A model generated the notes under the pieces. It had not been told where the DNA came from, did no database searches, and saw only the letters and a program-made list of their open reading frames with translations. DNA of 64,000 nt from Candidatus Wallbacteria bacterium (GTDB taxonomy: Bacteria; Muiribacteriota; UBA6191; JACPRK01). A program made the position numbers and the translations under genes. How positions within the stretch are numbered: position 1 is the first letter of the stretch; the number at the start of each line of letters is the position of its first letter. This document shows, piece after piece, positions 60,454 to 64,000 of the stretch. The stretch lies in contig JACQZN010000071.1 in assembly GCA_016213845.1 (NCBI GenBank), positions 62,001-126,000 of the forward strand, written 5' to 3'.

Positions 60454-61782
60454 ATGCCCGCTCTGGAGAGCTTCAGCCGTAACTTCCAGGCGCTGGCGGC
60501 CGCGCCCGGCGCCCCGGACTGGCTTTCGCCTCTGCGCGCGAGCGCCATGGGTGCCTTCCTCGCCGCCGGTCTCCCTACCACCAAGCACGAGGACTGGCGC
60601 TACACCAGCCTCACTGCCATCGCCGGGACCGACTTCTCCGAGCCCGCTGCCGCCGACCCCGACGAGGCCGCCCTGGCGTCGTTGCGCGCCGCCGACCTGG
60701 CCGAGCTGGACGGACTGGACGGACCGGTCCTCGTCTTCGTCAACGGCCGCTTCTCGCCGGGCCTCTCCAGCCCAGGCTCGCTTCCTGCGGGCGTCCGGGT
60801 CTCGAGCATGGCTTCCCAGCTCGCCTCGCGCCCGGCCATCCTCGAGAGTTCACTTGCTGCCACCGCGGGCGCGGCAGCTCCCTTCGCTCTCCTCAACACG
60901 GCGCTCTTCACCGACGGCGCCCTCATCGAGCTGCCGGCCGAGACCGAGCTCCAGGGAGCCATCCAGCTCGTCCACATCACCGTGCCGGGCCCGACCCCGC
61001 ACGCTGCCCATGTCCGCAACATCTTCTCGCTCGGGGCGGGTTGTCGCGCCACCATCCTCGAGTCCTGGGTCGGCACCGGCCCTCGGAGCTATCTGTCCAA
61101 TGCCGTCACCGACGTGCGGCTGGCCCCGCGTTCTGCGCTCCACCACTACCGGGTGCAGTGCGAGGGCGACGGCGCCTTCCACCTCTCAGACGTCCGGGTC
61201 GATCAGGCGGCCGAGAGCCGCTACGTCTCGTGGTCCGTGAGCTTGGGCGGCGCGCTCGTCCGAAACGACATCTCCGCCCTCCTGGCCGCTAGCCACGCCG
61301 AGTGCGTGCTGAACGGCCTCTACCTGGCCACCGACCGCCAGCACGTCGACAACCACACCTTCATCGACCACGCCCAGCCCCACTGCCGCTCCTCCGAGAC
61401 CTACAAGGGAGTGCTCGACCGCGCTGCCCGCGGCGTCTTCAACGGGAAGGTCCTGGTCCGGCCGGGCGCCCAGAAGACCGACGCCTCGCAGAGCAATCGC
61501 AACCTGCTCCTCACCCGCGAGGCCGAAGTCGATACCCGCCCCCAGCTCGAGATCTACGCCGACGACGTCAAGTGCACCCACGGCGCCGCCGTCGGTCAGC
61601 TCGACGAGGACGCCCTCTTCTACCTGCGCGCTCGAGGCATTCCCGCCGATGTCGCGCGCAACATGCTCACCTACGCCTTTGCCAGCGATGTGCTCGACGG
61701 GCTCGCGCTGCCGCCGGTGAAGCGCCGGCTCCAGGGGCTCGTGAGGCGCTGGCTCGACAAGTCCCAGGAGCGCCGCGGATGA
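60454..61782 (+). CDS. sufD: Fe-S assembly protein SufD
   Basis: 442 residues. Paralogue of SufB with weaker N-terminus; conserved [28 protein letters not shown] and [16 protein letters not shown] regions. Partner of SufB and SufC. Overlaps sufS by ATGA. Confidence 0.95.
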   Translation: MPALESFSRNFQALAAAPGAPDWLSPLRASAMGAFLAAGLPTTKHEDWRYTSLTAIAGTDFSEPAAADPDEAALASLRAADLAELDGLDGPVLVFVNGRFSPGLSSPGSLPAGVRVSSMASQLASRPAILESSLAATAGAAAPFALLNTALFTDGALIELPAETELQGAIQLVHITVPGPTPHAAHVRNIFSLGAGCRATILESWVGTGPRSYLSNAVTDVRLAPRSALHHYRVQCEGDGAFHLSDVRVDQAAESRYVSWSVSLGGALVRNDISALLAASHAECVLNGLYLATDRQHVDNHTFIDHAQPHCRSSETYKGVLDRAARGVFNGKVLVRPGAQKTDASQSNRNLLLTREAEVDTRPQLEIYADDVKCTHGAAVGQLDEDALFYLRARGIPADVARNMLTYAFASDVLDGLALPPVKRRLQGLVRRWLDKSQERRG

Positions 61783-63056
61783 GCACGCTCGCCAAGGCCT
61801 CCGCTGCGACAGCCCCCGGCGCCGGTCCGGCCGCGCCGTTCGACGTCGAGCGCGTGCGCAGGGACTTCCCGATCCTCGATCAGGAGATCCACCACGGCAA
61901 GCACCTCGTCTACCTCGACAACGCGGCGACCAGCCAGAAGCCGCAAGTCGTGATGGACGCCCTGGGCCGCTACTACGGCGCCGACAACGCCAACGTCCAC
62001 CGCGGCGTCCACCGCCTCTCGGAGCGCGCCACCGAGGCCTACGAGGGCGCCCGACGCCGCATTCGCCAGTTCCTCAACGCTGGCGAGGACCGGGAGATCG
62101 TCTTCGTCCGAGGGACCACCGAGGCCATCAACCTGGTCGCCCACGGCTGGGGCCGCCGGTTCTTCAAGGCTGGCGATCGGGTGGTCGTCTCCGAGATGGA
62201 GCATCACTCCAACATCGTCCCCTGGCAGATGCTGCGCGATGAGCTCGGCATCGAGCTCGCCGTCATCCCGATGGACGACGAAGGGCAGCTCGAGCTCGAA
62301 GGGCTAGAGGAGCTGCTGACCGCCCGCACCAAGCTCGTCAGTGTCGTGCACGTCTCCAATGCGCTCGGGACCGTGAACCCGGTGGAGAGGATCGTGCAAC
62401 TGGCGCACGCCCGGGGCGTGCCCGTCCTGCTCGACGGCGCGCAGGCGGTGCCCCACATCGGCGTCGATGTCCGGGCTCTCGACGCCGACTTCTACGTCTT
62501 CTCGGGCCACAAGCTCTTTGGGCCCACCGGAATCGGCGTCCTCTACGGCAAGGCCGAACGGCTCGAGGCGATGCAGCCCTACCAGGGCGGCGGCGACATG
62601 ATCCGCTCGGTCACCTTCGAAAAGACCACCTACAACGTCATCCCCTACAAGTTCGAGGCGGGCACCCCGCATATCTCCGGGGCCATCGCTCTCGGCGAGG
62701 CGATCGAGTGGTTCCGTGCGCTCGACCTGGCCGGCGTCGAGGCCCACGAGCGCGCGCTCCTGGAGCTGGCCACCCGCAAGCTTCGAGAGGTCCCCGGCGT
62801 GCGCATCATCGGTACGGCCCGCGAGAAGCTGGGCGTCGTCAGCTTCGTGATGGAGGGCGTGCACCCCCACGACATCGGGACGGTGCTCGACCTCGAGGGC
62901 GTTGCAATCCGCACGGGTCACCACTGCGCCCAACCCGTCATGCAGCACTTCAAGGTACCGGCGACGGCCCGCGCCTCCTTCGCCCTCTACAACACCGCCT
63001 CCGAGATCGACGCGCTGGTCGCGGCTCTCGCAAAGGTCCGGGAGGTGTTCTGCTGA
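61779..63056 (+). CDS. sufS: Cysteine desulfurase SufS
   Basis: 425 residues. PLP lysine K245 in [13 protein letters not shown]; catalytic C383 in RTGHHCAQP. Type II desulfurase; provides sulfur to SufU. N-terminus has a 20-residue Ala/Pro extension. Stop overlaps sufU start (TGATG). Confidence 0.97.
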   Translation: MSTLAKASAATAPGAGPAAPFDVERVRRDFPILDQEIHHGKHLVYLDNAATSQKPQVVMDALGRYYGADNANVHRGVHRLSERATEAYEGARRRIRQFLNAGEDREIVFVRGTTEAINLVAHGWGRRFFKAGDRVVVSEMEHHSNIVPWQMLRDELGIELAVIPMDDEGQLELEGLEELLTARTKLVSVVHVSNALGTVNPVERIVQLAHARGVPVLLDGAQAVPHIGVDVRALDADFYVFSGHKLFGPTGIGVLYGKAERLEAMQPYQGGGDMIRSVTFEKTTYNVIPYKFEAGTPHISGAIALGEAIEWFRALDLAGVEAHERALLELATRKLREVPGVRIIGTAREKLGVVSFVMEGVHPHDIGTVLDLEGVAIRTGHHCAQPVMQHFKVPATARASFALYNTASEIDALVAALAKVREVFC

Positions 63057-63508
63057 TGTCCGACCTGCGAGACCTCTACCAGGAGGTCATCCTCGATCAC
63101 AGCAAGAAACCCCGAAACTACCGCCGCATGGAGGACAGCTGCTCCAGGGCCGAGGGGTTCAACCCGCTCTGCGGCGACCAGCTCGTGCTGTTCGTCAAGG
63201 TCGCCTCGGGCATCATCCAGGACATCAGCTTCGAGGGTTCCGGCTGCGCCATATCCAAAGCCTCGGCTTCGATGATGACGGGCGCCGTCAAGGGGAAGAC
63301 CCTGGAAGAGGCCGACCGGGTTTTCGAGCACTTCCACAAGATGGTGACCGGCCAGCCCGGCGATCCGTTCGATGCGGAGATCCTGGGGAAGCTGGCCGTG
63401 TTCAGCGGCGTCTGCGAGTTCCCCGCGCGTGTCAAATGCGCCAGTCTCGCCTGGCATACCCTCAAGGCCGCCTTGAAGGGCGAGGGGCAGCAGGTAACCA
63501 CCGAATGA
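63056..63508 (+). CDS. sufU: SufU-type sulfur transfer/scaffold protein
   Basis: 150 residues. Cysteines in NPLCGDQ, GSGCAISKAS and FPARVKCASLAWHTL are the three IscU/SufU ligands; the 18-residue insert (KMVTGQPGDPFDAEIL) separating the last pair is SufU-specific. Accepts sulfur from SufS through its Zn site. Confidence 0.95.
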   Translation: MSDLRDLYQEVILDHSKKPRNYRRMEDSCSRAEGFNPLCGDQLVLFVKVASGIIQDISFEGSGCAISKASASMMTGAVKGKTLEEADRVFEHFHKMVTGQPGDPFDAEILGKLAVFSGVCEFPARVKCASLAWHTLKAALKGEGQQVTTE

Positions 63509-63538
63509 CTCCGGCTCGCTCCGAGCACCACTCCGACC

Positions 63539-64000
63539 ATGTACGAACCTCAACAGACCGTTAGCCTCCAGCGCGACTGCGAGGCCATTCAGATTCCCTT
63601 CGGAACGCGTGTTCCTCTCGAGAAGGGGACGATCGTCACCATTACCCAGACCCTGGGCGGCAACTTCACGGTCATGACCGACCGCGGGTTCCTGGCGCGC
63701 ATCGCCGGCAAGGACGCGGATGCCCTGGGGATGCAGCCCCCGCCGCCGCCACCCGCGCCCATCGTGGCCGCGGCCCCGGCCTCGCCCACCGTCCCCTCGG
63801 AGCCCGGCAAAGGGGTCGATGCCCAGCTCGTATGGGACCAGCTCAAGACCATCTATGACCCCGAGATCCCGGTCAACATCGTGGACCTCGGGCTGGTCTA
63901 CTGCTGCCAGGTCGTGCCCACCGAGTCCGAGGGCATCAAGGTCCAGGTGGCCATGACGATGACGGCGCCCGGGTGCGGGATGGGCGGCATGCTGCGCCAG
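63539..64000 (+). CDS. sufT: SufT-type DUF59/MIP18 protein (3' end beyond window)
   Basis: 154 codons visible from the ATG at 63539, open at the window edge. N-terminal part RDCEAIQIPFGTRVPLEKGTIVTITQ and LGGNFTVMTDRG is the SufT-specific extension. After a Pro/Ala linker (about 70-90) comes the DUF59 domain VWDQLKTIYDPEIPVNIVDLGLVY with the conserved Cys in TAPGCGMGG. SufT helps mature Fe-S proteins. The cut prevents checking its end. Confidence 0.9.
   Translation, partial: MYEPQQTVSLQRDCEAIQIPFGTRVPLEKGTIVTITQTLGGNFTVMTDRGFLARIAGKDADALGMQPPPPPPAPIVAAAPASPTVPSEPGKGVDAQLVWDQLKTIYDPEIPVNIVDLGLVYCCQVVPTESEGIKVQVAMTMTAPGCGMGGMLRQ

Overview
The window is GC-rich (about two thirds G+C by eye), densely coded chromosomal DNA from a diderm bacterium. 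It carries two outer-membrane beta-barrel proteins, several lipoproteins, minor type IV pilins, futalosine-pathway menaquinone synthesis (MqnA), a two-subunit GcvP, a SUF system of the SufBCDSU/SufT type, and a class III cyclase of the soluble adenylyl cyclase kind. These fit Acidobacteriota or a comparable deep-branching or uncultivated phylum (Myxococcota-like or Eisenbacteria-like). The sequence alone does not settle the phylum. No prophage, IS element, CRISPR array or rRNA operon is visible.

Layout. 1-617: VapBC-type toxin-antitoxin pair on the minus strand, cut at the window edge. 733-7825: complete glycine cleavage island (gcvT, glyA, gcvH, gcvPA, gcvPB) ending in a LipM-like octanoyltransferase that could supply the lipoyl group of GcvH. 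7969-14098: RNase Z-like hydrolase, exported coiled-coil protein, small zincin, RRM protein with an apparent ATT start, dapF, an unknown protein and an exported cupredoxin. 14279-24464: porin, RlpA-like protein, arginase with an overlapping unknown partner, acyl-CoA dehydrogenase, DraG-like hydrolase, histidine kinase, mqnA and a phosphotriesterase-like hydrolase. 24489-28658: very large soluble-adenylyl-cyclase-like protein. 28916-32141: second beta-barrel and a lipoxygenase. 32233-36648: three single STAS-domain proteins, VanZ-like protein, ThpR, pyruvoyl arginine decarboxylase and a deoxyhypusine synthase homologue. 36749-40509: glycosyltransferase, LAB_N membrane protein, FGE-sulfatase-domain protein, thiamine pyrophosphokinase and Dtd. 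40597-43088: two exported unknowns, one with a GHCNGWA motif. 43274-43367: an unusual tRNA gene. 43449-49753: seven-gene minus-strand run (ECF sigma factor, degenerate Hint protein, galU, trpG/pabA, rluB, M16 peptidase, exported unknown). 49995-54201: two lipoproteins and a PilX/PilV/PilW-like minor pilin set. 54293-57498: ferredoxin, membrane protein, and GMC oxidoreductase with its small partner. 57595 to the end: Rrf2/IscR-like regulator followed by sufB-sufC-sufD-sufS-sufU-sufT.

The most unusual item is the tRNA at 43274-43367. It has a serine-type class II body (3-bp D stem, 25-nt variable region, discriminator G) but a GTG anticodon, which would pair with histidine codons. The second theme is repeats. 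Three heptanucleotide tandem-repeat families (GTAGTGA, GCCTCAA and GAATCGA types) occupy intergenic gaps. Their orientation correlates with reading frames: arrays with stop codons in all frames follow gene ends, while the stop-free orientation is read into the leader of a prepilin gene. A 31-34 bp hairpin element occurs twice, once inside the leader region of the next prepilin gene. Also notable are a Hint-domain protein lacking its catalytic residues next to galU, an arginine decarboxylase/deoxyhypusine-synthase pair, and a lipoxygenase ending in the canonical C-terminal isoleucine.
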